Shown: piece after piece, positions 34,587-42,662 of the stretch
Numbering within the stretch: the stretch's first letter is position 1
Layout of the letters: each line of letters begins with the position of its first letter
NCBI GenBank assembly: GCA_945907245.1
Contig: CAMDTB010000008.1
Coordinates: forward strand, 1-64,000
Origin: Rhizobium sp. Q54
Lineage (GTDB): Bacteria; Pseudomonadota; Alphaproteobacteria; SMXS01
Length of the DNA stretch: 64,000 nt
Direction: 5' to 3'
Translations under genes and position numbers: made by a program
Notes under the pieces: generated by a model
Told to the model about the DNA's origin: nothing
Databases searched by the model: none
What the model saw: only the letters and a program-made list of their open reading frames with translations

Positions 34587-35966
34587 ATGAAACGCCCAGT
34601 CATTCTGGGCGGAGGGGTCGCTTTGGCTCTTGCCGCCCTGCCCACCATCGCCCTTGGACAGACATCCGAAGATCGGCTGCGCGCCCTCGAGGACCGTCTC
34701 ATCCAGGTGGAATCCGAACTGTCGGCCTACAAGGAAGCAGCCGTGCAGCAGCGCCTTGCGGAGCTCGACGCCGAGAAGAACAAGAAGCCCGGCGGTACGT
34801 TCACCTTGAGCCCCAGCCCGCGCTTCACCTCGGATGACAAGAAGTTCTCGTTCCGACTGCGCGGCCGCGCCGAGATGGACTTCGCCGCGTTCAACATCCG
34901 CAAGGGTCCGCGCGACTTCAACAGCGGCACCGAGCTGCGCCGCGCCCGCCTGGGCATGGAAGGCACCATGTTCGGCGACTGGGCCTATCGCCTCGAAGCC
35001 GACTTCGCCGGCGGCGGACGCGACGACAGCAACACCCAGGAAGTCGACATCAACGACGCCTATATCCGCTATGCGCCGAAGGATGCGAAGTACTTCGTCA
35101 CCGTCGGCCAGCACAAGACGCCCAATGGCCTCGACCAGCTGGCGTCCAGCCCGAATTTGACGTTCCTCGAACGCGCCAACGTGCTGGGCGCTTTCCTGGA
35201 CCGGCGCACCGGCGGCGGCGACCGCAAGTTCGGCCTGTCCTACGCCTACAACGCCGACCACTGGACGGCGAGCGTCGGCGTGTTCGGCCAGAACCTGGCG
35301 ATCACCGGCGCGCCGGTGGGCGCGACGCCGATCCCGGACGAAAGCTACGGCGTTCACGGGCGGTTTACCTATGCGCCGATCCAGGAGGAAACAAGCTGGG
35401 TCCATTTGGGCGTATCGGGCTTCTACCGGGAGACCGCCGGCCAGAAAGCCATCCGGTTCGGCGACCGTCCCGAGGTGCGCGTCGACAACGTCCGTACCAT
35501 CGACACCGGCAATGTCACCGCCGACAGCTACTATTTCGTCGGTGCGGAAGCCGCGGCGGCGTTCGGCGGCTTCAGCGTCCAGACGGAATACGCCAACACC
35601 TGGGTCAACCGGCCGACCGGCGGCAATGTCAGCTTCGACGGCGGCTACGTGGCCATCGCCTATGTGCTGACCGGAGAAACGGTGAGCTACAGGAATGGCG
35701 TGGTCGAGGGCATCAAACCGAAGGCCAATTTCTCGCCGTCCGGCGGCGGCTGGGGTGCCTGGCAGATCGCCGCGCGCTACAGCTTCATCGACCTCAACGA
35801 CCTGAACGTGCTGGGCGGCAAGGAAGAGAACATCACCGTCGGTCTCAACTGGTGGATCAATCCGAACCTGCGCACCTCGTTCAACTACATCCGCTTCGAC
35901 GCGAAGCGGCAGGGTGTCCAGACCGCCGGTGACGCGTTCGCCCTCCGTTTCGGCGTGAACTGGTAA
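34587..35966 (+). CDS. OprP/OprO-like outer-membrane porin
   Basis: A 459-residue outer-membrane beta-barrel protein. Signal peptide ends TIALG-QT at about residue 23. A short coiled coil follows (EDRLRALEDRLIQVESELSAY), then a 'phosphate-selective porin' barrel: FSFRLRGRAEMDFAAF, RRARLGMEGTMFGDWAYRLEADF, VTVGQHKTPNGLDQLASS, and a final aromatic FALRFGVNW suited to BAM recognition. Placed between sbp and cysTWA, it probably admits sulfate across the outer membrane. The ATG follows GAGGA; the track ORF runs back into sbp. Confidence 0.87.
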   Translation: MKRPVILGGGVALALAALPTIALGQTSEDRLRALEDRLIQVESELSAYKEAAVQQRLAELDAEKNKKPGGTFTLSPSPRFTSDDKKFSFRLRGRAEMDFAAFNIRKGPRDFNSGTELRRARLGMEGTMFGDWAYRLEADFAGGGRDDSNTQEVDINDAYIRYAPKDAKYFVTVGQHKTPNGLDQLASSPNLTFLERANVLGAFLDRRTGGGDRKFGLSYAYNADHWTASVGVFGQNLAITGAPVGATPIPDESYGVHGRFTYAPIQEETSWVHLGVSGFYRETAGQKAIRFGDRPEVRVDNVRTIDTGNVTADSYYFVGAEAAAAFGGFSVQTEYANTWVNRPTGGNVSFDGGYVAIAYVLTGETVSYRNGVVEGIKPKANFSPSGGGWGAWQIAARYSFIDLNDLNVLGGKEENITVGLNWWINPNLRTSFNYIRFDAKRQGVQTAGDAFALRFGVNW

Positions 35967-35980
35967 GGACGGACACATGA

Positions 35981-36029
35981 CGACGACCGGGCGGCCCTTC
36001 GACGCGCGAAGGCCGTCCGGTTCGTCGTT
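35981..36029 (+). terminator. Hairpin after the porin gene
   Basis: Extended near-perfect stem starting cgacgaccgg and closing ccggttcgtcg, loop acgcg, with one bulge and one mismatch, 14 bases after the porin stop. The following T content is low (ttatccg). A terminator-like structure separating porin from cysT. Confidence 0.55.
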
Positions 36030-36060
36030 ATCCGTCCGACCGCGGCGACGGGTCAGGGTA

Positions 36061-36130
36061 AAAAAACCGGCGACCTACGCATTTACCCCATTTTCCCTAT
36101 TAATCTTATAGTCTAAGTTCCTGTTCCACG
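36061..36130 (+). promoter_or_regulatory. AT-rich upstream region of cysTWA
   Basis: Local AT-rich stretch before cysT including an A7 run and CTATtaatcttATAG (36097-36111), a second CTAT...ATAG dyad like the one before sbp. It probably holds the cysT promoter. Shared operator use with sbp by the Rrf2 regulator is an inference from position and this short resemblance. Confidence 0.4.
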
Positions 36131-36170
36131 GGTTTCGGTCCAGGCAACCAGTCAGAAAGTTCTCACGCGC

Positions 36171-37013
36171 ATGGCGTCCGCCGGTTCAACGAACAGCAGA
36201 CGGGTCATTCCCGGGTTCGGGATCTCGATCGGCTTCACGATCGTCTATCTCGGCCTGATCGTGCTGATCCCGCTCGCCGGGCTGGTGCTCAAGAGCGCCG
36301 GACTGGGCTGGAGCGAGCTTTACCGGAGCGCCACCGACCTGCGTACCGTCAACGCCATCTGGCTCAGCGTGTGGACCGCGTTCATCGCCGCCGTCATCAA
36401 TGTGCCGTTCGGCGTGTTGGTCGCCTGGGTGATGGTGCGCTACCGGTTTCCCGGCCGGCGTATCCTCGACGCCGCCGTCGACCTGCCGTTCGCGCTGCCG
36501 ACGGCGGTCGCGGGCATCGCCCTGACGGCGCTCTATGCGCCGAACGGCTGGGTCGGCGCCTATCTGGAGGAATGGGGTATCAAGGCCGCCTACACGCCGC
36601 TGGGCATCGTCATCGCCCTCACTTTCATCGGTCTGCCGTTCGTGGTCCGCACCGTCCAGCCGCTGATGGAGGACATCGACAAGGAAGTCGAGGAGGCCGC
36701 CGCCACCCTGGGCGCGGGACGCTTCCAGACCGTGCGCCGGGTGATCCTGCCGGCGATCCTGCCCGCCGTGATCACCGGCTTCGCCCTCGCCTTCGCGCGC
36801 GCCATCGGCGAGTACGGCTCGGTGGTGTTCATCGCCGGCAACATCCCCTACGTGTCGGAGATCGCCCCGCTGCTGTTCATCATCCGGCTGGAGGAATACA
36901 ATTACGCGGGCGCCACCACCGTGGCGACGCTGATGCTGATGATATCGTTCACCCTGCTGATCTCGATCAACTGGATCCAGGCCATGACGCGGCGGAGATT
37001 CGGCAATGGCTAA
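36171..37013 (+). CDS. cysT: Sulfate ABC transporter permease CysT
   Basis: A 280-residue inner-membrane permease with about six helices. The coupling-helix EAA motif reads EEAAATLGAGRFQTVRRVILPAI, and the CysT/CysW family signature GEYGSVVFIAGN follows it. It pairs with CysW to form the sulfate channel. Its end overlaps cysW by eight bases. The ATG has only a weak ribosome site. Confidence 0.92.
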   Translation: MASAGSTNSRRVIPGFGISIGFTIVYLGLIVLIPLAGLVLKSAGLGWSELYRSATDLRTVNAIWLSVWTAFIAAVINVPFGVLVAWVMVRYRFPGRRILDAAVDLPFALPTAVAGIALTALYAPNGWVGAYLEEWGIKAAYTPLGIVIALTFIGLPFVVRTVQPLMEDIDKEVEEAAATLGAGRFQTVRRVILPAILPAVITGFALAFARAIGEYGSVVFIAGNIPYVSEIAPLLFIIRLEEYNYAGATTVATLMLMISFTLLISINWIQAMTRRRFGNG

Positions 37014-37878
37014 TCTGTTCGGCCGCGTTCCGATCGGACTGCGCAGCGCCGTCAACGAGGGCGCGTTCACCCGCCTGACGCTGATCCTGATCGCCGTCGT
37101 CTTCCTGGCGCTGTTCCTGATCATGCCCCTGATCCTGGTGTTCGTGGAGGCGTTGCGCCAGGGCGCCGGCGCGTATTTCGAGGCACTGAAGGATCCGGAC
37201 GCGCTGTCGGCCATGCGCCTGACGCTGACGGTCGCGGTCATCGCCGTACCGTTCAACATCGTGTTCGGCCTGGCCGCGTCCTGGGCCATCGCCAAGTTCG
37301 ATTTCCGCGGCAAGAACCTGCTGATCTCGCTGATCGACCTGCCGTTCTCGGTCTCGCCCGTGATCTCGGGCCTGGTCTGGGTGCTGCTGTTCGGCTCCCA
37401 TTCGGTGCTGAGCCCCTGGCTGCAGGCGCACGACATCCAGATTCTGTTCGCACTGCCCGGCCTGGTGCTCGCCACCATGTTCGTCACCTTCCCGTTCGTG
37501 GCCCGCGAACTGATCCCGCTGATGCAGGAGCAGGGCACCACCGACGAGGAAGCCGCGCTGAGCCTTGGCGCCAGCGGCCTGCAGACCTTCTGGCACGTCA
37601 CCCTGCCCAATGTGCGCTGGGCGCTGGTCTACGGCGTCCTGCTGTGCACGGCCCGCGCCATCGGCGAATTCGGCGCGGTTTCCGTCGTCTCCGGACACAT
37701 TCGCGGCCAGACCAACACCATGCCGCTCCATGTGGAGATCCTTTACAATGAGTACAGTTTCGTCGGCGCCTTCGCTGTCGCCTCGGTCCTTGCCCTCCTT
37801 GCTCTCGTCACACTCGGAATCAAGGCTGTCCTGGAGTGGCGCTACGGCAACCAGCTCGCCTCAGGCCACCGGCGCTAG
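37006..37878 (+). CDS. cysW: Sulfate ABC transporter permease CysW
   Basis: A 290-residue permease partner of CysT. Six helices, EAA motif [24 protein letters not shown], and the signature [19 protein letters not shown]. It starts inside the end of cysT and its stop codon lies within the ribosome site of cysA (ctAGGAG), showing a tightly coupled operon. Confidence 0.92.
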   Translation: MANLFGRVPIGLRSAVNEGAFTRLTLILIAVVFLALFLIMPLILVFVEALRQGAGAYFEALKDPDALSAMRLTLTVAVIAVPFNIVFGLAASWAIAKFDFRGKNLLISLIDLPFSVSPVISGLVWVLLFGSHSVLSPWLQAHDIQILFALPGLVLATMFVTFPFVARELIPLMQEQGTTDEEAALSLGASGLQTFWHVTLPNVRWALVYGVLLCTARAIGEFGAVSVVSGHIRGQTNTMPLHVEILYNEYSFVGAFAVASVLALLALVTLGIKAVLEWRYGNQLASGHRR

Positions 37879-37888
37879 GAGTTCAAGC

Positions 37889-38965
37889 GTGCAGATATCG
37901 ATCAGGAACATCACCAAGCAGTTCGACCGGTTCCCCGCCTTGGGCGGCGTGTCGCTGGAAATCGGCTCGGGCGAACTGGTGGCGCTGCTTGGTCCCTCTG
38001 GATCCGGCAAGACCACACTGCTGCGGTCCATCGCCGGCCTGGAGCACCCATCCTCGGGGCAGATCCTGTTCGACGGCGAGGACGTGTCCAATCTGTCGGT
38101 GGGCGAGCGCCGCATCGGCTTCGCGTTCCAGTCCTATGCCCTGTTCCGCCACATGACGGTGCTGAACAATGTGGGGTTCGGCCTGAAGGTGCGGCCACGC
38201 AAGACCCGGCCGAGCCGCGCCGAAATCCGCGAACGCGCGCTCGAGCTGCTCGATCTGGTGCAGCTGGGCGGGCTGGAGAACCGGTTTCCGTCGCAGCTTT
38301 CAGGTGGCCAGCGTCAGCGCGTGGCGCTTGCCCGCGCGCTGGCCATCGAACCGCGCGTGCTGCTGCTCGACGAGCCGTTCGGCGCGCTCGACGCCAAGGT
38401 CCGCAAGGAGCTGCGCCGCTGGCTGCGGCAGCTGCACGACCGGCTGGGGCTGACCACCATCTTCGTCACCCACGACCAGGAAGAAGCGCTGGAGCTGGCC
38501 GACCGCGTCGTGGTGATGAACAAGGGCGAGATCGAGCAGGCGGGCCCGCCGGTGGAAGTCTATGACGATCCCGCGACCGCCTTCGTCAGCGAGTTCCTCG
38601 GAACCGTGAACACCTTCCAGACCACGCTCAGCGACGGCATCGCCGAAGTGCTGGGCACCGACTTCCCGGTTGCCGACGCCGACATCGGCGAAGGCCCGCA
38701 GCGCCGCCACGGCCCGGCCATCGCCTATGTCCGCACCCACGAGATCGAGCTGCTGTCGCGCGAGCGGGCCGAAGGCATCCCGGCAATCGTCCGGGCGGTG
38801 TTCCCGTTCGGTGGCTCCGTTCGCGTCGAGCTGGCAGTCGAGGGCTACGACACGCCGATCCAGGCCGAGGTGCCGCGCGCCTTCTTCGAGGCCGGCGAGG
38901 TGCGGGTCAATTCGGGCCTGTTCGTGCGCGCCACCAACGCCCGGGTGTTCCCGCAATACAACTAG
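37889..38965 (+). CDS. cysA: Sulfate ABC transporter ATP-binding protein CysA
   Basis: A 358-residue ATPase: Walker [10 protein letters not shown] (about 35-43), Q-loop AFQSYALF, signature LSGGQRQR, Walker [15 protein letters not shown]-loop VTHDQEEA, then a C-terminal TOBE-like regulatory domain. It powers sulfate/thiosulfate import through CysTW. The start is a GTG ([12 protein letters not shown]) seven bases after AGGAG; the 466-residue track ORF is an out-of-gene extension. Confidence 0.93.
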   Translation: MQISIRNITKQFDRFPALGGVSLEIGSGELVALLGPSGSGKTTLLRSIAGLEHPSSGQILFDGEDVSNLSVGERRIGFAFQSYALFRHMTVLNNVGFGLKVRPRKTRPSRAEIRERALELLDLVQLGGLENRFPSQLSGGQRQRVALARALAIEPRVLLLDEPFGALDAKVRKELRRWLRQLHDRLGLTTIFVTHDQEEALELADRVVVMNKGEIEQAGPPVEVYDDPATAFVSEFLGTVNTFQTTLSDGIAEVLGTDFPVADADIGEGPQRRHGPAIAYVRTHEIELLSRERAEGIPAIVRAVFPFGGSVRVELAVEGYDTPIQAEVPRAFFEAGEVRVNSGLFVRATNARVFPQYN

Positions 38966-39027
38966 CGCGGGGGCATAGCCTCGTGCGCAAACGCTGCTAT
39001 CATCCGCCCTGAACAGGGAGGATCAGC

Positions 39028-39786
39028 ATGTCACTCAAGGGACGTGTCGCCATTGTCACGGGCGGCAACAGGGGAATCGGCAAGGGGATCGCGCTGGGTC
39101 TGGCGCAGGACGGCGCCGACCTCGCCATCAACTACCGCGGCAACGAGGACGAGGCGCGCAAGACGCTGGACGAGGTGCGCGCGCTGGGCGTGCGCGCCGA
39201 GATCTACCAGGCGGGCGTCGACGATTACGGCGCCGTGCGCGACATGGTGGCGAAGGTCGCCGCCGATTTCGGCCAGATCGACATCCTCGTCAACAACGCC
39301 GGCATCGCCAGCAAGGGCCGCTCGGTCGCCGATACCGACCCGGAGGAGTTCGAAAGGGTCGTGCGAACCCACGCCTTCGGCACCTTCTACGCCACCCACG
39401 AGGTGATCCCGCATCTGCGCAAGCGGCCGCGCGGCGACATCATCATGGTGTCCTCGGCCGCCACGCGCCGCTGGATGGCCAACGGCGCGCCCTACAATGT
39501 GGGCAAGGCCAGCATCGAGGCCCTCGCCTTCGGCGTCGCCAAGGAGGAACGCGCCAACAACATCCGCGTCAACGTGGTCGCGCCCGGCGTGGTCGAGACC
39601 GACATGGGCCGCCGCCTGCTGAAGGCCCGCGGTATCGCCGATCCGCGCGACGCCGACGCGACGGCGCCGTTCGGCCGCGTGTGCCAGCCCGAGGATTTGT
39701 CGAACGTGGTGCGGTGGCTTGTGTCGGAGCAGAACAGTTACGTCACCGGCGAGCGGATTTACGTGGATGGCTTGGCGGGGGTTTAA
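39028..39786 (+). CDS. SDR-family oxidoreductase
   Basis: A 252-residue classical short-chain dehydrogenase/reductase. Cofactor motif TGGNRGIGKG (about 11-20), NNAG (about 90), catalytic Ser in VSSAATRR and the YNVGK pair (Tyr and Lys), then a C-terminal GERIYVDGLAGV. The acidic/basic pattern after strand two (NYRGNEDEA) suggests NADP. FabG-like but outside any fatty-acid operon, so a catabolic alcohol/ketone substrate is likely. RBS is AGGGAGGATC. Confidence 0.88.
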   Translation: MSLKGRVAIVTGGNRGIGKGIALGLAQDGADLAINYRGNEDEARKTLDEVRALGVRAEIYQAGVDDYGAVRDMVAKVAADFGQIDILVNNAGIASKGRSVADTDPEEFERVVRTHAFGTFYATHEVIPHLRKRPRGDIIMVSSAATRRWMANGAPYNVGKASIEALAFGVAKEERANNIRVNVVAPGVVETDMGRRLLKARGIADPRDADATAPFGRVCQPEDLSNVVRWLVSEQNSYVTGERIYVDGLAGV

Positions 39787-39800
39787 ACCCGCTCAACCGT

Positions 39801-39889
39801 GATTTTGCGAGCGCAGCGAAGCAATCCAGCCCTTCCGCCACACAGCTGTCAACTGCGCGGCTGGATTGCTTCGCTGCGCTCGCAAAATC
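39801..39889. repeat. Palindromic intergenic repeat, family R, copy 2
   Basis: 89-base palindrome between convergent gene ends. Outer arms gattttgcgagcgcagcgaa and ttcgctgcgctcgcaaaatc are perfect reverse complements over 20 bases, followed by gcaatccag / ctggattgc. It is the most symmetric of the three copies. Same family as 20997-21089 and 46501-46592. It could terminate both flanking genes. Confidence 0.85.
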
Positions 39890-39912
39890 GGCATTGTTTC
39901 AGGACACAGGAT

Positions 39913-40503
39913 TCAGCGTTTCAGCGCCTCTTCCACGAAATCCAGCCGGTCCTGGCCCCAGAACATCTCGCCGTCGACGAAGAAGGTCGGTGCGCCGAAC
40001 GCGCCGCGGTCGGCGGCTTCCTGGACGTTGGCCTTCAGCTTGTCCTTGATGTCCTCGCGCGCGATGCCGGCCTGGTAGGCGGCCACGTCGAGGCCGGCCT
40101 CTTCGAGCAGCTGCGGCCAGACATCGTCGGCGCCGATGTTGAGGCTCTTGAGCCACATGCCCTCGAACATGGCTTTCGCATAGGCCTCGAACTCGCCCCG
40201 CTCCTGCGCCACCAGCGCGCCGCGCAGCGCCGGGACGATCTTCACCTCGGCCATGTGCGGGTTGGGGTTGAGCGTCACGCCGTAGCGGCGGGCGAATCGC
40301 TGCAAATCCATGCCGCCATACTTGCCCTTGTTGGGTACGGTCATCGGCGGCCGGTTGCCGGTAAGCTGGAACAGGCCGAGCGTCAGCATGGGCCGCCAGA
40401 CCACGGTGCAGCCGGTGCGCTCGACGATGCCGGGAATCCGCGTCCACGCCAGATAGGTGGGCGGGCTCATGAAGTCGAAGAAGAATTCGAGGGTCTTGCC
40501 CAT
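39913..40503 (-). CDS. 2-hydroxychromene-2-carboxylate isomerase/DsbA-family (GST-kappa-like) protein
   Basis: A 196-residue thioredoxin-fold protein of the HCCA isomerase group, glutathione-dependent isomerases of aromatic degradation. It opens LEFFFDFMSPPTYLAW, with the Ser of the SPxxY active site. It continues with RPMLTLGLFQLTGNRPP and ends GAFGAPTFFVDGEMFWGQDRLDFV, typical of the family. No CxxC is present, so it is not a disulfide enzyme. Last gene of a three-gene operon; the start overlaps the SDR stop by one base. Confidence 0.85.
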   Translation of the reverse strand: MGKTLEFFFDFMSPPTYLAWTRIPGIVERTGCTVVWRPMLTLGLFQLTGNRPPMTVPNKGKYGGMDLQRFARRYGVTLNPNPHMAEVKIVPALRGALVAQERGEFEAYAKAMFEGMWLKSLNIGADDVWPQLLEEAGLDVAAYQAGIAREDIKDKLKANVQEAADRGAFGAPTFFVDGEMFWGQDRLDFVEEALKR

Positions 40504-41225
40504 TACCAGGGTTCCTTCCAGGGACGCAGCTCGGTCTCGTGGGTCCAGGCGCTGCGGTGCTGCGAGTGGATGGCGAAATAGGTGTCGGCGATGGCCTCGG
40601 GCGCGAGCACGCCGTCGGCCGGCCGCTCCTCGAACACCTTCGGCATCATCTTGCGGATCAGCGGTGTGTCGATGGGGCCGTCGATGATGACATGCGCGAC
40701 GTGGATGTTCTTCGGGAACAGCTCGCGCGCCATGGACTGGGCCAGCGCCCGGAGCGCGTGCTTGGAGCCCGAGAACGCCGCCAGGTTGGCCTTGCCCCGC
40801 AGCGCCGACGTGGCGCCGGTGAACAGGATCGTGCCCTTCTCGCGCGGTTCCATCACCTTGGCCACCTCGCGGCCCATCAGGAACGCGCCGAAGGCGTTGA
40901 CCCGCCAGACCCGTTCGTAATCCGCCGCGGAATGCTGGGCGATGGGCGAATGGGTGCCGATCGCCGCGTTGTAGACCGCCACCTCGATGGGGCCGACCTC
41001 GCGCTCGATATGGGCGACCATGTCGACCATCTGGGCCTCGTCGGTCGAATCGACGCCGTAGGCATGGGCGGTGCCGCCCTCGGCGACGATCTCGCCGACC
41101 AGGTGGTTCAGCTTGTCCTCGTTGCGCCGGGCGACGCAGGCTGTATAGCCGGCGCGGGCGAAGCGTTTGGCGATGGCGCCGCCGGTGGCGACGCCCGCGC
41201 CGACGACGAGCACGACGGGCTTCAT
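40503..41225 (-). CDS. Divergent SDR-family protein lacking the catalytic Tyr
   Basis: A 240-residue Rossmann protein with nucleotide loop VVGAGVATGGAIAKRF in place of the usual GxxxGxG, and NAAIGTH in place of NNAG. In the position of Y-x3-K it reads FSGSK, so the proton-donating Tyr is Phe. The C-terminal AWTHETELRPWKEPW is a feature I associate with one widespread SDR clade. The start MKPVVLVV overlaps the upstream gene (ATGA). Whether it is a reductase at all is open. Confidence 0.83.
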   Translation of the reverse strand: MKPVVLVVGAGVATGGAIAKRFARAGYTACVARRNEDKLNHLVGEIVAEGGTAHAYGVDSTDEAQMVDMVAHIEREVGPIEVAVYNAAIGTHSPIAQHSAADYERVWRVNAFGAFLMGREVAKVMEPREKGTILFTGATSALRGKANLAAFSGSKHALRALAQSMARELFPKNIHVAHVIIDGPIDTPLIRKMMPKVFEERPADGVLAPEAIADTYFAIHSQHRSAWTHETELRPWKEPW

Positions 41226-41650
41226 GACGGGATCCGGTCGCCGTAGAGTTCCAGCAGGCCGCGCGGGTCGCAGTAGTCGACCCATTTGCGGATCTTGCCG
41301 CCCTTCAGGGTGAACACGCTGCACACCGGGAGCCTCAACACCTCGGCGCCGCTTTTGTCGCGGTAGCTGTCGACATGCTCGACGAACACCAGGTCGTCCA
41401 TGGCTTCCTGGGTGCCGAGCTTGGGGACGATCTTCACCACCGGCGCGTTGCCGCCGATATCGCTGAACAGGATCTCCTTGACCTGCGCCTTGGTCATGGT
41501 CGGGAAGCCGGTCAGGCTGTAGCTGCCTTCCTCGGACAGGTAGAGGTCATAGCCGTCCCAGACATGCTGGCGCGTGCCGCCCTCGAACGCCTTGTACAGC
41601 GCGATGATGATGCGAAGGTTGGTAAGGGCTTTCGGATCCCTTGGTGGCAT
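41222..41650 (-). CDS. NTF2/SnoaL-like (limonene-epoxide-hydrolase-like) protein
   Basis: A 142-residue cone-shaped NTF2-fold protein: an N-terminal helix LRIIIALYKAFEGGT, WDGYDLYLSEEGSYSLTGF, VFVEHVDSYRDKSGAEVLRLPVCSVFTLKGGKIRKWVDYCD. The last block with D-Y-x-D resembles limonene-1,2-epoxide hydrolases and SnoaL-like isomerases. It could act on an epoxide, enoyl or steroid-like substrate together with the next two genes. The start MPPRDPK is set by AGGAGAG; the track ORF has 46 extra residues. Confidence 0.78.
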   Translation of the reverse strand: MPPRDPKALTNLRIIIALYKAFEGGTRQHVWDGYDLYLSEEGSYSLTGFPTMTKAQVKEILFSDIGGNAPVVKIVPKLGTQEAMDDLVFVEHVDSYRDKSGAEVLRLPVCSVFTLKGGKIRKWVDYCDPRGLLELYGDRIPS

Positions 41651-41771
41651 GGGTCTCTCCTGCTGATTGCCGGCGGGACCACGGCTCTCCCCTTCCCGTC
41701 CGGCGAATGAGCGGGCATGATAGGAAGGGTCTGGACCGCAAGTCCAGCGGGGCCGACGGAGGAAACGACGA

Positions 41772-42137
41772 ATGTCACGACTGGCCATGTGCTGCGCGCT
41801 GGCCGTGCTGCTGCCCGCGACCGCCTGGGCCGGCAGCTACCGCGCCGGGCCGCTGGGCGCCTGGGACCAGAACGGCGAGTTTTCCTGCGAGGGCGGCGAC
41901 CTGCTGGTGTTCCCCGGCGGCGACTACGCCGTGGTTCCGCATGAGACCGACGAGATGACCTTTGCCCTGATCGACAGCCGCACCGGCCGCGCCAAGGTGG
42001 GCGGCTCCGCCGCCGCCGACCTGGAGAAGCTGAGGGCCGATCCCGCCCTCTGCGCCGGTCCCGTCGACTGCGAGGACTGGGACGCGGTCGGCAACGCCAT
42101 CAGGCAGTGCTGGCAGGACGACGGCCCGCTCAACTAG
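41772..42137 (+). CDS. Small exported cysteine-containing protein, unknown
   Basis: A 121-residue protein with a clean signal peptide (MSRLAMCCALAVLLPATAWA-GS, cleavage about residue 21). The mature part is acidic and has Cys at about 39, 94, 100 and 112 (EFSCEGG, ALCAGPVDCEDW, RQCW), enough for two disulfides in the periplasm. I recognise no family. Divergent from the NTF2/SDR/isomerase operon and convergent with gdx. Confidence 0.68.
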   Translation: MSRLAMCCALAVLLPATAWAGSYRAGPLGAWDQNGEFSCEGGDLLVFPGGDYAVVPHETDEMTFALIDSRTGRAKVGGSAAADLEKLRADPALCAGPVDCEDWDAVGNAIRQCWQDDGPLN

Positions 42138-42177
42138 AGCAGCCTGCGTTCACTTGAACGCAGATAAGCTGCTCTAG
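42134..42177. repeat. 44-base near-perfect palindrome at the gene end
   Basis: Outer arms ctagagcagc / gctgctctag (ten bases, perfect) and inner arms ctgcgttca / tgaacgcag (nine bases, perfect). The left arm contains the stop codon of the upstream gene. The shape is that of a dispersed palindromic repeat or bidirectional terminator; no other copy is visible here. Confidence 0.7.
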
Positions 42178-42198
42178 CACTTTAGAATCGATAGAATC

Positions 42199-42246
42199 GA
42201 TCATCTTGTCTGCCCTCAGGTGAGACCGCCTGAGGGCAGGATGATC
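42199..42246. terminator. Bidirectional terminator-like hairpin between convergent genes
   Basis: Perfect 11-pair stem ctgccctcagg / cctgagggcag, eight-base loop, extended by gatcatc / gatgatc outside a short internal loop. It ends at the gdx stop codon. No long T run, so termination strength is uncertain. Confidence 0.6.
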
Positions 42247-42563
42247 TAGGTAGATAGCAGCTTGAGCCCGGCGATTCCCGCCGCGATCAGCCCGATGCAG
42301 CCCAACCGCAGCGCCGTCGCCGGCTCGCCGAACAGCACTACGCCCGCGACCACAGTGCCGACGATGCCGATACCGCTCCACACCGCATAGGCGGTGCCCA
42401 GCGGCACATGCCGCAGCGCCAGCCCCAGCAACCCCAGGCTGATGACGATGCTGGCCACCGTGAACACCGACGGCCACAGCCGGGTGAAGCCGTGCGACTG
42501 CTTCAGCCCGAGCGCCCAGCCGATCTCGAACAGCCCCGCAAGGCCCAGATACACCCATCCCAT
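42246..42563 (-). CDS. gdx: Guanidinium exporter Gdx (SugE-type SMR transporter)
   Basis: A 105-residue four-helix small multidrug resistance protein of the Gdx/SugE branch. The essential Glu is in LAGLFEIGWALGLKQSHGFT (about residue 13), followed by GFTRLWPS and GTAYAVWSGIGIVGT, which match Gdx rather than EmrE. It works as a dual-topology dimer exchanging guanidinium for protons. The start MGWVYLG is set by AAGAGG seven bases upstream; the 131-residue track ORF reads through the riboswitch. The upstream RNA makes the guanidinium assignment strong. Confidence 0.9.
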   Translation of the reverse strand: MGWVYLGLAGLFEIGWALGLKQSHGFTRLWPSVFTVASIVISLGLLGLALRHVPLGTAYAVWSGIGIVGTVVAGVVLFGEPATALRLGCIGLIAAGIAGLKLLST

Positions 42564-42583
42564 CGCAGACCTCTTCGGTCGTA

Positions 42584-42629
42584 GCGGGGCCGTCCCCACG
42601 ATGTCGATGAAACGCCGGGTCGTCCCGGC
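42584..42629 (-). promoter_or_regulatory. Guanidine-II (mini-ykkC) riboswitch
   Basis: On the minus strand, two six-pair GC-rich hairpins are each capped by an ACGR tetraloop. The first is gccggg-ACGA-cccggc (42629-42614). The second is gtgggg-ACGG-ccccgc (42599-42584). A 14-base linker separates them, and the second ends 20 bases before the gdx ATG, just upstream of the ribosome site. This is the guanidine-II consensus: paired ACGR hairpins whose loops dimerise around guanidinium and free the ribosome site. It lies before a gdx gene, its usual target. Confidence 0.9.
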
Positions 42630-42662
42630 CATCCTGAACATAGGCGGGAGCCCGGCGCCGGT

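Noticed and set aside
36061-36170. A riboswitch (for example SAM-II) ahead of cysT
   Set aside because: The AT-rich stretch lacks the stems and conserved loops of any S-related riboswitch I can recall.
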